The notes under the pieces: generated by a model
The model's database searches: none
What the model was told of the DNA's origin: nothing
What the model saw: only the letters and a program-made list of their open reading frames with translations
Origin: Gammaproteobacteria bacterium
GTDB lineage: Bacteria > Actinomycetota > Acidimicrobiia > Spongiisociales > UBA4744
Direction: 5' to 3'
Length of the DNA: 64,000 bases
NCBI GenBank assembly: GCA_011682695.1
Contig: JAACED010000014.1
Location: 1 to 64,000, forward strand
In this document: positions 44,201 to 50,616 of the stretch, piece after piece
How the letters are laid out: every line of letters starts with the position of its first letter
Numbering within the stretch: position 1 is the stretch's first letter
Made by a program: the position numbers and the translations under genes

Positions 44201-44514
44201 TTGAAGCCGGGGACTTCACTCGCTACACAGACATACTCCCCTGCGACCACTGAAACCGCAGGGAACGTGAATTCCTCACCGTCGCTGCCCCCTCCGTTGT
44301 TCGCCGAACCGAATCCGTAGATGCTCAAGTCGGGAATATCGTTGATGGCACGGAACTCGACCATCTTTGGCACTCCACCAGTCAACGGCCCATCAACAAC
44401 ACCGGTGATGTCGAGGCCTGGAGTCCCTGCCGCCCCCGCCGGCGCTGCGCTGAGAGGCAACAGTGCCACCACCATCGCGAAGATCGCCAGTACGGTCCAT
44501 CTCTTGCGTTTCAC
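41299..44514 (-). CDS. Secreted LTD-domain endonuclease/exonuclease/phosphatase protein
   Basis: This 1071-residue exported protein starts with a signal peptide (VLAIFAMVVALLPLSAAPAGAA). A lamin-tail-like domain follows (about 30-200; GDDAIELFMDGGVIDVFGD), then OB-fold-type repeats (about 220-620; VVTEGVVTAVFGNGVFIQD and a second copy near 430). The EEP catalytic domain occupies about 650-960 with QELENNGD, NHFKSKG, GDLNVYPKEDP and the terminal SDHDPV. A C-terminal Ig/HYR-like domain closes the protein. The arrangement matches ExeM/NucH-type extracellular DNases. GTG at 44514 has AGGAGG five bases upstream. It probably releases phosphate-containing nucleotides from external DNA, next to phnDCE and a 5'-nucleotidase. 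Confidence 0.9.
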   Translation of the reverse strand: MKRKRWTVLAIFAMVVALLPLSAAPAGAAGTPGLDITGVVDGPLTGGVPKMVEFRAINDIPDLSIYGFGSANNGGGSDGEEFTFPAVSVVAGEYVCVASEVPGFNSFFGFDPDFTSSTAFINGDDAIELFMDGGVIDVFGDINVDGTGEPWEYLDGWAHRIDGTGPDGSTFVLGNWTVSGPNALDGETTNATAGSPYPIGCDGPAGPVPAPDVTNTIYEIQYTTGDASPLAGQAVVTEGVVTAVFGNGVFIQDGTGPFSGLYLYNPSPIPVVGNVVRVQGVVEEYYGKTEIDGGTLWNMGPGTFPAPEVLATGDIADEQWESVFVRAESATVIDPDLGYGEWSVDDGSGPVRVDDLGSYGYVPYAGDPVTFVQGPLDYAFSNFKIEPRDDGDLFVDLSACGLRYTPIYDIQGSGEDSPVEYQTVWTEGVVTADFQESSELKGFFLQDAAGDGDVATSDGIFVYQKAAWGDVEVGQHLRFQAKVSEYYGLTELKYVSNLTVCGSGSVAPTEVDLPVAEDDREAYEGMLLTFPESLAVADSYNLSKYGEVILSAEGRLFVPTNQFAPSFDWYDSSDSDGVAEILEPRLLVLDDASNYWYPDPVPYIQPYGTLRWGDTTTDLTGVLTYTYGAYKLEPTEAVVFSEDNPRPGTPPGVGGVIKVGSFNLHNWWTTLGGRGARSETQLEKQGAKLVAAITGLGADVIGVQELENNGDTAVSALVDLLNVEEGAGTWDYIRDPDYPGGIEATNAIKVGIIYKPDVVSPVGDAEWSLDASFAEARPPLAQTFEFYGDEFTLVVNHFKSKGHYGDPLAEGDEDIGDGQGYYNATRVSQAHAVVEFVSALEDAGKPNVLAVGDLNVYPKEDPVVVLEADLENLLAGLPINDKYSYTYYGQAGELDYAFGNDAMQEYVRGAGIWHIDAAEPVGFNYYGASSLYAADPFRASDHDPVIVGVCELIPPKIYLSADPDVLFPANHKYVEVNVDVTVVDNYAQDVEWHLVSVVSNEPDNGRGDGNTVQDIVIIDDTTFLLRAERSGHGDGRIYTATYQATDSCGNTTVATVTITVPHGHGMCPRIR

Positions 44515-44515
44515 A

Positions 44516-44740
44516 CTGCCCTCCTGTCTCAGAGGGCGCGCGCCGACACGGTCAAGAACATGACGAAAGTGGGATATCGACTGAACGTCGATATCCTCCC
44601 GAGTCGCGTCTCCACAATGCGATCAGCACGTGCCCCTTCAGCGAATCAGTCCACGATCGAGTTTAGCCGACGGTCGGCCACGCTGCGTGGGCAGACACCG
44701 CCGCCAAATACCTGCGACCTCCGTGGGAGAGCAGAACGCG
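44516..44740 (-). promoter_or_regulatory. Duplicated upstream region of the nuclease gene (element R5, copy 1)
   Basis: About 220 bases upstream of the nuclease are closely similar to 47908-48137 upstream of the 5'-nucleotidase. The strongest block (about 44598-44660) contains CACAATGCGATCAGCACGTG and CGAATCAGTCCAC. Nearer the gene a perfect 10-bp stem GGATATCGAC / GTCGATATCC encloses TGAAC. The other copy keeps the stem with a paired T-A to C-G exchange. It is probably a shared promoter plus leader structure; no known riboswitch class is recognised. Confidence 0.75.
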
Positions 44741-44787
44741 TTCTCGTCAATGCTGGCGTCGCTATCCGACGCTGCCATTGACAGGAA
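44741..44787. repeat. 48-bp palindromic repeat, family R4 copy 3
   Basis: Copy 3 lies at the distal end of the R5 region and directly upstream of dgt. Its terminal TTGACA could serve as a -35-like hexamer for dgt, but the spacing to the TAACCT box is 20 nt, longer than ideal. Confidence 0.85.
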
Positions 44788-44816
44788 CCAGAGAGATGGC
44801 CTCTAACCTTGATGCC

Positions 44817-45818
44817 ATGAGCGCCATGATCCGCCGCACTCGTGAAGTGCGGGAGCAGCAGGAACGCGATCTCCTGGCACCCGCCGCGACGAAATCGACA
44901 GAGTCCCAAGGGCGCGAGCATCCCGAGAAGCCCGACACATACCGCACCGCGTTCGAACGTGACCGGGACCGGATCTTGCACACCAAGGCGTTCCGGCGCC
45001 TCAAACACAAGACGCAGGTGTTCATCAACCCCGAGGGAGACCACTACGTCACGCGCCTCACCCATACGCTGCAGGTGACCCAGGTCGGTCGAGCGATGGC
45101 CGCCGACCTGGGGTTGAACGAGGAGTTGACCGAGGCGATCTGCCTCGGTCACGACGTCGGGCACTCACCGTTCGGGCACACCGGAGAGGAGGCCCTGTCC
45201 CCCTACGTGGAAGGCGAATGGTTGCACTCGGAACAGAGCATCAGAGTGCTTCGTGTGCTGGAGCCGGTGAACCTGTCATGGGAGGTGCTCGATGGGATCC
45301 GCGCGCACTCGTGGAAGGTAGGCCCGGGCCCTGCAACGCCCGAAGGTCACCTCTGTCGGTTTGCCGACCGGATCGCCTACCTCACTCACGACGTCGACGA
45401 CGCCCTGCGTGCCGGAGTGATCAGCCGCCGGGATCTTCCCACCCGGGCACTCAGAGTGTTCGGCGAGCCGGGATCGGATTGGATCAACACGATGATCGCC
45501 GCGGTCGTCGACGAGTCACTCCGTCAAGATTCGGTGGTGATGGAACCCACGGTCGCCGAGACCATGCAGGTGCTACGCGACTTCATGTTCGAACGGGTGT
45601 ACCTGCGACCGGCCTCACGTCCACAGCAGGAACGTGCCATCGCCGTGATCAGGAACCTGGTCGATCATTTCATCGAGCACCCGGAGGAGGTGCCCGACAC
45701 CTACCGCCTCGACGATGCCGGCGCCGTGGAGCGAGCGATCGACTACGTGTCCGGGATGACCGACCGGTACGCGCTGCGGGTCCACGACGACCTGTTCCGC
45801 CCCGAGGGCATCAATTAG
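44817..45818 (+). CDS. dgt: Deoxyguanosinetriphosphate triphosphohydrolase-like protein
   Basis: This HD-domain dNTPase (about 333 residues from this start) releases tripolyphosphate from dNTPs. The metal-binding residues are in RLTHTLQVTQ and LGHDVGHSPFGHTGE, with the later Asp in ADRIAYLTHDVDDALRAG. It begins with the family's typical PDTYRTAFERDRDRILHTKAFRRL. I favour ATG 44817 because TAACCT lies 7 nt upstream (leaderless); ATG 44796 and an earlier one inside the repeat are alternatives. It sits between two genes for secreted phosphoesterases and is bounded by R4 repeats on both sides. Confidence 0.9.
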   Translation: MSAMIRRTREVREQQERDLLAPAATKSTESQGREHPEKPDTYRTAFERDRDRILHTKAFRRLKHKTQVFINPEGDHYVTRLTHTLQVTQVGRAMAADLGLNEELTEAICLGHDVGHSPFGHTGEEALSPYVEGEWLHSEQSIRVLRVLEPVNLSWEVLDGIRAHSWKVGPGPATPEGHLCRFADRIAYLTHDVDDALRAGVISRRDLPTRALRVFGEPGSDWINTMIAAVVDESLRQDSVVMEPTVAETMQVLRDFMFERVYLRPASRPQQERAIAVIRNLVDHFIEHPEEVPDTYRLDDAGAVERAIDYVSGMTDRYALRVHDDLFRPEGIN

Positions 45819-45822
45819 CCAG

Positions 45823-45870
45823 TTTCTCGTCAATGCTGGCGTCGCTATCCGACGCTGCCATTGACAGGAA
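45823..45870. repeat. 48-bp palindromic repeat, family R4 copy 4
   Basis: Copy 4 starts 4 bases after the dgt stop and is followed by the same AACAAACGGGGGGCGGG-type terminator seen after copy 2. Confidence 0.85.
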
Positions 45871-45876
45871 ACAAAC

Positions 45877-45910
45877 GGGGGGCGGGGCCCGGAGAGCCCG
45901 CCCCTCTCGT
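45877..45910. terminator. Terminator-like hairpin after dgt
   Basis: GGGGCGGG pairs with CCCGCCCC around a CCGGAGA-type loop. This and its flanks match the hairpin after phnE at nearly every base over about 45 bp, so the repeat-plus-terminator segment was duplicated recently. Confidence 0.7.
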
Positions 45911-45920
45911 GACGTGCTGG

Positions 45921-46148
45921 TCAGATGAGGCGATCCGGCTCATGCCGGACGTAGAGGTGGACGCCGTTCTCCAGCGTGCCACCGAGGCCGACACGGTCAC
46001 CACGAGCGTCGACCACCCATGCCCGACCCTCTCGAATGTCGGAGAGGATCCGCTGATCGTGGGCGATGACGGCGTGCTCGACCGTCGCTCCATACCACCG
46101 TGTGTACGGATGGTCATCTACGAAAAAGGTGATGCGACGCTGCGTCAT
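45921..46148 (-). CDS. Small protein of unknown function downstream of 5'-nucleotidase
   Basis: This acidic/basic-mixed protein of 75 residues starts MTQRRITFFVDDHPYTRWYG. The strand-helix-strand pattern (ITFFVDDHPYTR, ATVEHAVIAHD, GRAWVVDARGDRVGLGGTL, NGVHLYVR) resembles a beta-grasp fold, but the Cys residues of 2Fe-2S relatives are absent. It follows the 5'-nucleotidase by 47 bases, with a hairpin between, and has no clear ribosome site. It has normal codon use and is probably real, but I do not recognise it. Confidence 0.6.
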   Translation of the reverse strand: MTQRRITFFVDDHPYTRWYGATVEHAVIAHDQRILSDIREGRAWVVDARGDRVGLGGTLENGVHLYVRHEPDRLI

Positions 46149-46157
46149 CAGGCAGGG

Positions 46158-46186
46158 GCTGGGGAGGCCGCCAGGACCTCCCCAGC
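46158..46186 (-). terminator. Hairpin between 5'-nucleotidase and small ORF
   Basis: A perfect 10-bp stem, GCTGGGGAGG with its complement around 9 bases, starts 10 bases after the 5'-nucleotidase stop. There is no U-tract. It could terminate or attenuate transcription into the small downstream gene. Confidence 0.6.
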
Positions 46187-46195
46187 AATGTTCTC

Positions 46196-47851
46196 CTAGC
46201 TCGGCGGTGTACCCAGCGCGGTAATGCGCTGCTCCACTGTCGGGTCCGGTGGGGTGAACGGCGAGTTGGCCTTCACCCAGTCGACGACCAGATCTCGTAC
46301 CAGTACGTAGCTGTTCACCTGCGGGCTCGCGGCCAGCGTGGCGTAGTCGTCGCCACCATTGGCCATGAAGTCGTTCACGGCGACGTAGTACGTTGTCGTC
46401 GAGCCGAGCGGCGAGCCGGTCGACAGGTCGATCACATCCCCGACAATCCGACTCCCGGCGACATCGTCATAGTCGAACGTGAACTGCAGGCCGGACACCT
46501 GCACGACACCGTGCTCCCCGGTGATCCCCTCTTCGAGAACCTGGATCACTTCGGCACCCGTGAGTTCGACAGTCACGAGCGTGTTGTCGAACGGTAGCGC
46601 CTCGAACACCTCCCCGAACGTGATCGACCCAGCATCGATATCGGCACGAAGTCCGCCACTGTTCGTCATCGCGAAGTCGATCGCCGGATCGTATGCCCTC
46701 ATGATGTCAGTGACCCAGTCACCCATCGCCGACTCGTACCGGTAGTCACGAGTAATCGCGATCGTCGTCTCGCCGATGACTTCATTCTTGATTGCATCGA
46801 CCTCCGCCGCGTAACGAGCGACGATGGCGGCGACTTCCGCATTCGGCACGACCTCCTGCCGCACCCCGGTGTCCCACCGCTCGTAGGTAGCGGGAGCTCC
46901 GTAGTAGGTCTCAAAGGTTGTCGTCGGCTTGTAGTTCATCTCATAGCTGATCGCTTCGCCTGTGCGCTTGTCGACGGTGAAATCCACCCGGGCGAACGCG
47001 GTGCCGGACGAGTAGGCCTGCACCACCGGGATGTCGCAGATCACGTCGTCGATACGCGAGTGTGTGTGGCCCGAGACAATCAAGTCGACCTTGTCCGAAT
47101 CCAGGCTGCAGGCAAGGTCTTTGATTCCTTCCTTGAAGTCGGGCCAGAATCCCCCGAGATGAGCATTGACGATGATCATCGTCGCCCCTGCAGCCTCGAC
47201 GTCTTCGATGAGATCGTTCACTGCTCCATCGGGGTCCGTGAATTCGAGGTCGGAGACATTCACGGGGTTGGTGATCGACGGCGTCTCAGGGTTGGCAACC
47301 CCGATGATGCCGATCTTGACACCTTTGACCCGCTTGACGATGTACGGTGTTGCCCAGTAGGGCCGCGTCGTCGTGTTCTTGTAGTAGATGTTTGCCGCCA
47401 GAAACGGGAAATGGGCCTGATGTTCCCGATCGGCCAGCACATCCTGTCCCCAGTCGAACTCGTGGTTGCCGATGGTCATCGCATCCACGCCCATGGCGTT
47501 GAACACGTCGATTGTCGATGCCCCATCGAAGTAGTTCGAGATCAGCGTGCCCTGCATCGCGTCGCCAGCGTCCAAGTACAAGAATCCACCTGGATTCTCA
47601 TCACGGACGATGTCCAGATAGCCGGCTAGGACGGCTGCGCCGCCGACAACGTCGCCGTGCGACCACGAGTGAGTTCTTCCAATAAGGGCGCCGTGGAAGT
47701 CGTTGGTGCTCACCACTGTGATCGTCTTCGTAAACGCATGGTGGTTGGCGTGCCCGTTCGGTGCTGCTGTGGCGGGCGCCATGAGCGCAAGTGTGAGCAG
47801 CAGGACCAGGCCGATGATCCACCAGCGGCCGTTTCGAGGTTCTCGTGTCAT
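46196..47851 (-). CDS. Secreted 5'-nucleotidase / metallophosphatase (UshA family)
   Basis: This exported enzyme of 551 residues removes phosphate from external nucleotides or cyclic nucleotides. The signal peptide is IIGLVLLLTLALMAPATA. The calcineurin-like domain shows VVSTNDFHGAL, YLDAGDAMQGT, TIGNHEFDWG, NAHLGG and VSGHTHSRID. The C-terminal 5'-nucleotidase domain shows MTNSGGLRADI and EALPFDNTLV. AGGAGG lies six bases before the ATG. No LPXTG anchor is present. Its upstream region is a duplicate of the nuclease gene's, implying joint control, and the two activities would act in series on extracellular DNA or RNA. Confidence 0.93.
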   Translation of the reverse strand: MTREPRNGRWWIIGLVLLLTLALMAPATAAPNGHANHHAFTKTITVVSTNDFHGALIGRTHSWSHGDVVGGAAVLAGYLDIVRDENPGGFLYLDAGDAMQGTLISNYFDGASTIDVFNAMGVDAMTIGNHEFDWGQDVLADREHQAHFPFLAANIYYKNTTTRPYWATPYIVKRVKGVKIGIIGVANPETPSITNPVNVSDLEFTDPDGAVNDLIEDVEAAGATMIIVNAHLGGFWPDFKEGIKDLACSLDSDKVDLIVSGHTHSRIDDVICDIPVVQAYSSGTAFARVDFTVDKRTGEAISYEMNYKPTTTFETYYGAPATYERWDTGVRQEVVPNAEVAAIVARYAAEVDAIKNEVIGETTIAITRDYRYESAMGDWVTDIMRAYDPAIDFAMTNSGGLRADIDAGSITFGEVFEALPFDNTLVTVELTGAEVIQVLEEGITGEHGVVQVSGLQFTFDYDDVAGSRIVGDVIDLSTGSPLGSTTTYYVAVNDFMANGGDDYATLAASPQVNSYVLVRDLVVDWVKANSPFTPPDPTVEQRITALGTPPS

Positions 47852-47907
47852 CTTGTGCCTCCTGTGTCTCTCCCAAAGAACGGTCGGCGCAAGAAACGGA
47901 TCTCCCG

Positions 47908-48137
47908 ATTGCCCTCCTTTGTCAGAGGACGCGCGCCAGCACAGTCAAACGGATGACGAAAGTGGGACATCGACCGGACATCGGTGTCCTCCCGAGTCGC
48001 GTCCCCACAATGCGATCAGCACGTGCCCCTTCGGCGAATCAGTCCACCATCGAGCCTAGGGCCACGCTGTGTGGCCAGACACCGCCGCCAAATCCCTCGG
48101 CCCTGCAGTCTCACTTGGGGAGGAAACGGGGAGTCGG
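47908..48137 (-). promoter_or_regulatory. Duplicated upstream region of the 5'-nucleotidase gene (element R5, copy 2)
   Basis: This is the partner of 44516-44740. The conserved block with CACAATGCGATCAGCACGTG is nearly identical. The stem is GGACATCGA / TCGGTGTCC: relative to copy 1 one T-A pair has become C-G and another a G-T wobble, so pairing is kept. A relic of the nuclease ribosome site (GGAGGGCA on the minus strand) sits about 65 bases upstream of the real start, consistent with duplication of the region. Confidence 0.75.
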
Positions 48138-48185
48138 TTTCTCGTCAATGCTGGCGTCGCTATTCGACGCTGCCATTGACAGGAA
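48138..48185. repeat. 48-bp palindromic repeat, family R4 copy 5
   Basis: Copy 5 again lies at the distal end of an R5 region, 3 bases beyond the aldo/keto reductase stop codon. It has one change in the loop (CTATT). Confidence 0.85.
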
Positions 48186-48188
48186 ACT

Positions 48189-49130
48189 TCAACCAAGAAT
48201 CGCGTCGATCTTCTCCAGCACCTCCGCCGGGATCTCGACCTCACTCGCGCCCAGGCTCTCTTTGATCTGTGACACCTTCGTCGCGCCGGTGATCGCACTC
48301 GTCAGCGACGGCTGGCGCAGCACCCAGGCAAGCGCAAGTTGGGATCGGGTCAGCCCCACCTCCTCGGCGATCGGCTTCAGCGCCTTGGCCTTCTCTCGCC
48401 GTTCCTCGGTGTACATCCAGTCCTTCAACTCTCCGTCCTGGGCATACCGCGATCCTTCAGGAAAACCGTCGTCGTACTTGCCGGTCAGCACTCCGCCGGC
48501 CAGCGGACTCCACACGACCATGCCCATCCCGGCCGCCTTCACCTCGGGCAGGATCATGCTCTCGACTCGCTCCCGATACAGCATCGAGTACTGCGGCTGC
48601 TCGCACGCCGGCGGGTGCAGACCATTCCCACGAGCGAACGCGACCGCCTCGGCGATCCTGGCCGCGGGCCACTCCGACGTACCCCAATACAGCACCTTGC
48701 CTTCGTCGACCAGTCCGCTGAACGTGGTGACGATCTCTTCCATGGACACCGCATCGTCATGGCGGTGAGCGAAGTACAAATCCAGATAGTCGGTGCGAAG
48801 CCGTGCCAAGCTCTTCACGATCGACTCTCTCACGTGCTTGCGGGACAGACCCCGATCGTTCACATCCTCGGACATCGACCAGTACACCTTCGATGACATC
48901 ACCAGTGTGTGCCGCGGGAAATCCGACAGCACCTCGCCCATGACCAGCTCGGCGGCTCCCTGTGCGTACACGTCGGCGTTGTCGAAGAAGTTCACACCGC
49001 CGTCGTACGCGGTCCTGGTGATCTCGGTGACCAACTGCTTGTCCTTCACGGAATCGCCATAGGTCGTCCATGCGCCCAGCGAGATCTCCGAGACCTTCAG
49101 CCCCCACTTGCCCAACTGCCGGTAACGCAT
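48189..49130 (-). CDS. Aldo/keto reductase (Kv-beta-like)
   Basis: This NADPH-dependent AKR is about 313 residues. It starts MRYRQLGKWGLKVSEISLG. The tetrad residues are visible as FDNADVYAQG (Asp, Tyr), VMSSKVYW (Lys) and YLDLYFAHRHD (His). The sequence most resembles the voltage-gated channel beta-subunit-like/YghZ branch. Two ATG codons in tandem (49133 and 49130) follow AGGAG; the second is better spaced. The longer open frame to 49496 has no similarity. Its stop abuts R4 copy 5. Confidence 0.9.
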   Translation of the reverse strand: MRYRQLGKWGLKVSEISLGAWTTYGDSVKDKQLVTEITRTAYDGGVNFFDNADVYAQGAAELVMGEVLSDFPRHTLVMSSKVYWSMSEDVNDRGLSRKHVRESIVKSLARLRTDYLDLYFAHRHDDAVSMEEIVTTFSGLVDEGKVLYWGTSEWPAARIAEAVAFARGNGLHPPACEQPQYSMLYRERVESMILPEVKAAGMGMVVWSPLAGGVLTGKYDDGFPEGSRYAQDGELKDWMYTEERREKAKALKPIAEEVGLTRSQLALAWVLRQPSLTSAITGATKVSQIKESLGASEVEIPAEVLEKIDAILG

Positions 49131-49163
49131 CATCGGCTCCTGTCTCTCGCCTAACCTGCTGCT

Positions 49164-49967
49164 GTGGATTCTGACGTTATCGAGATCGAGCGCCAAGAGC
49201 ACGTTGCAACGATCTGGCTGAACCGGCCGGAAAAGCTGAACGCTCTGAACCTGCCCATGTGGGACGACCTCCCCAAGGCCATCCGGGCCGTCGGAGACGA
49301 CGGAGAGACCCGGGCCATCGTCATCGCAGGACGAGGCCGCGCGTTCACCGCCGGGATCGATATCACCGCTCTGGCCTCCTTCCCGGCCGGTACCGATGTC
49401 AAGCGTCGCCAGGACCTCTACCGGGAGATCAAGCGCCTTCAGAGATCGTTCACCGCGCTCGCTGACAGTCCCCTGCCCGTCATCGCCGCTATTCACGGCG
49501 CGTGCATCGGTGCCGGGGTGGACCTCATCACCGCCGCCGATATTCGCCTCGCCGCCGCAGACGCCCTGTTTTCGGTGCGTGAGACCCGGCTCGGTATGAT
49601 CGCGGATGTCGGCACAATGCAGCGCCTTCCCAAGATCATCCCTGCCGGGTACGCCGCCGAGCTCATCTACACCGGACGCGATGTCTCTGCGGCCGAGGCC
49701 GAACGCATCGGTCTCGTCAACCGTGTCTACCCGGACAGCGCCGCCCTCATCGCAGCCGCACAGGATCTCGCCGGGTCCATCGCCGCCAACTCACCGCTTA
49801 CGATCCGCGGCATCAAGCAGGTGCTGCGCGCCGGCGCGAACCGGTCGATCGAGGAGGCACTCGACTACGTGGCCCTCTGGAACGCGGCGTTCCTCAACTC
49901 CAACGACTTCGCAGAAGGCCTCGCCGCGCTCATGGAACGCCGTACACCAGACTTCAAAGGAGAGTGA
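49164..49967 (+). CDS. Enoyl-CoA hydratase/isomerase (dienoyl-CoA isomerase-like)
   Basis: This crotonase-fold protein of 267 residues has oxyanion-hole segments AGRGRAFTAGIDI and HGACIGAGVDLI. The active-site stretch FSVRETRLGMIADVGTMQRL carries the Glu and Asp used by delta(3,5)-delta(2,4)-dienoyl-CoA isomerases, so this role is more likely than simple hydration. The start is GTG, 30 bp from the divergent aldo/keto reductase gene. It precedes mgtC by a single base, suggesting one transcript although the functions seem unrelated. Confidence 0.88.
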   Translation: MDSDVIEIERQEHVATIWLNRPEKLNALNLPMWDDLPKAIRAVGDDGETRAIVIAGRGRAFTAGIDITALASFPAGTDVKRRQDLYREIKRLQRSFTALADSPLPVIAAIHGACIGAGVDLITAADIRLAAADALFSVRETRLGMIADVGTMQRLPKIIPAGYAAELIYTGRDVSAAEAERIGLVNRVYPDSAALIAAAQDLAGSIAANSPLTIRGIKQVLRAGANRSIEEALDYVALWNAAFLNSNDFAEGLAALMERRTPDFKGE

Positions 49968-49968
49968 C

Positions 49969-50616
49969 GTGGATCTCATCCTCTTCGCTGATGCGGGCCG
50001 ACTCCTGGTCGCGGCACTGCTCTCGGGCGCCATCGGGTTGGAACGAGAGGTCCAACTCAAAGCCGCCGGATTCCGCACCCACATGCTCGTCGGCGTGGGC
50101 TCGGCTCTCTTCACGCTCCTTTCGCTCACCGCCTTCGGCCCGACGGCCGATCCGGCTCGTGTCGCCGCACAGATCGTGACCGGCATCGGTTTCCTCGGCG
50201 CAGGCGCCATCTTCAAGGAAGGCGCAACCGTTCGAGGCCTCACTACGGCAGCAGGACTGTGGACCGTGGCGGCGATCGGAATGGCCGCCGGCGCCGGAAG
50301 TCTGCTGCTGGCCATCGTCGCCACCGCAGTCGTGCTCCTGGTCCTCTTGGGTTTGCGAATCATCGACGCCTGGCTGCGGCGGCGCCTCGGCACCAACCTC
50401 GTCACGGTCGAGGTCATCCTCGACGACGCAGCGAGTTTCTCGAAAGTCTGGAAGACCGCAACCAAAATCGACCCCTCCGCTCAAGATGTCAGCTTTCAGC
50501 GGTATGGGGACACGGGTGGCATGATGCGCATGGAAGTCGATGCCCAGCGTGCCGAGACGCTCGTGGAGTTGCTCGCAACCCAAGAAGGCATCACCGAAGC
50601 CGAGGTAGCGCAATGA
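49969..50616 (+). CDS. MgtC/SapB family membrane protein
   Basis: This protein of about 215 residues has four or five membrane segments followed by a soluble ACT-like domain (about 145-215). The MgtC region shows SGAIGLEREVQLKAAGFRTH and IVTGIGFLGAGAIFKEG. MgtC proteins modulate F-type ATPase and magnesium or phosphate homeostasis. GTG at 49969 has AGGAG 7 nt upstream and follows the previous stop by one base. Its TGA overlaps the manC ATG (ATGA). Confidence 0.9.
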   Translation: MDLILFADAGRLLVAALLSGAIGLEREVQLKAAGFRTHMLVGVGSALFTLLSLTAFGPTADPARVAAQIVTGIGFLGAGAIFKEGATVRGLTTAAGLWTVAAIGMAAGAGSLLLAIVATAVVLLVLLGLRIIDAWLRRRLGTNLVTVEVILDDAASFSKVWKTATKIDPSAQDVSFQRYGDTGGMMRMEVDAQRAETLVELLATQEGITEAEVAQ

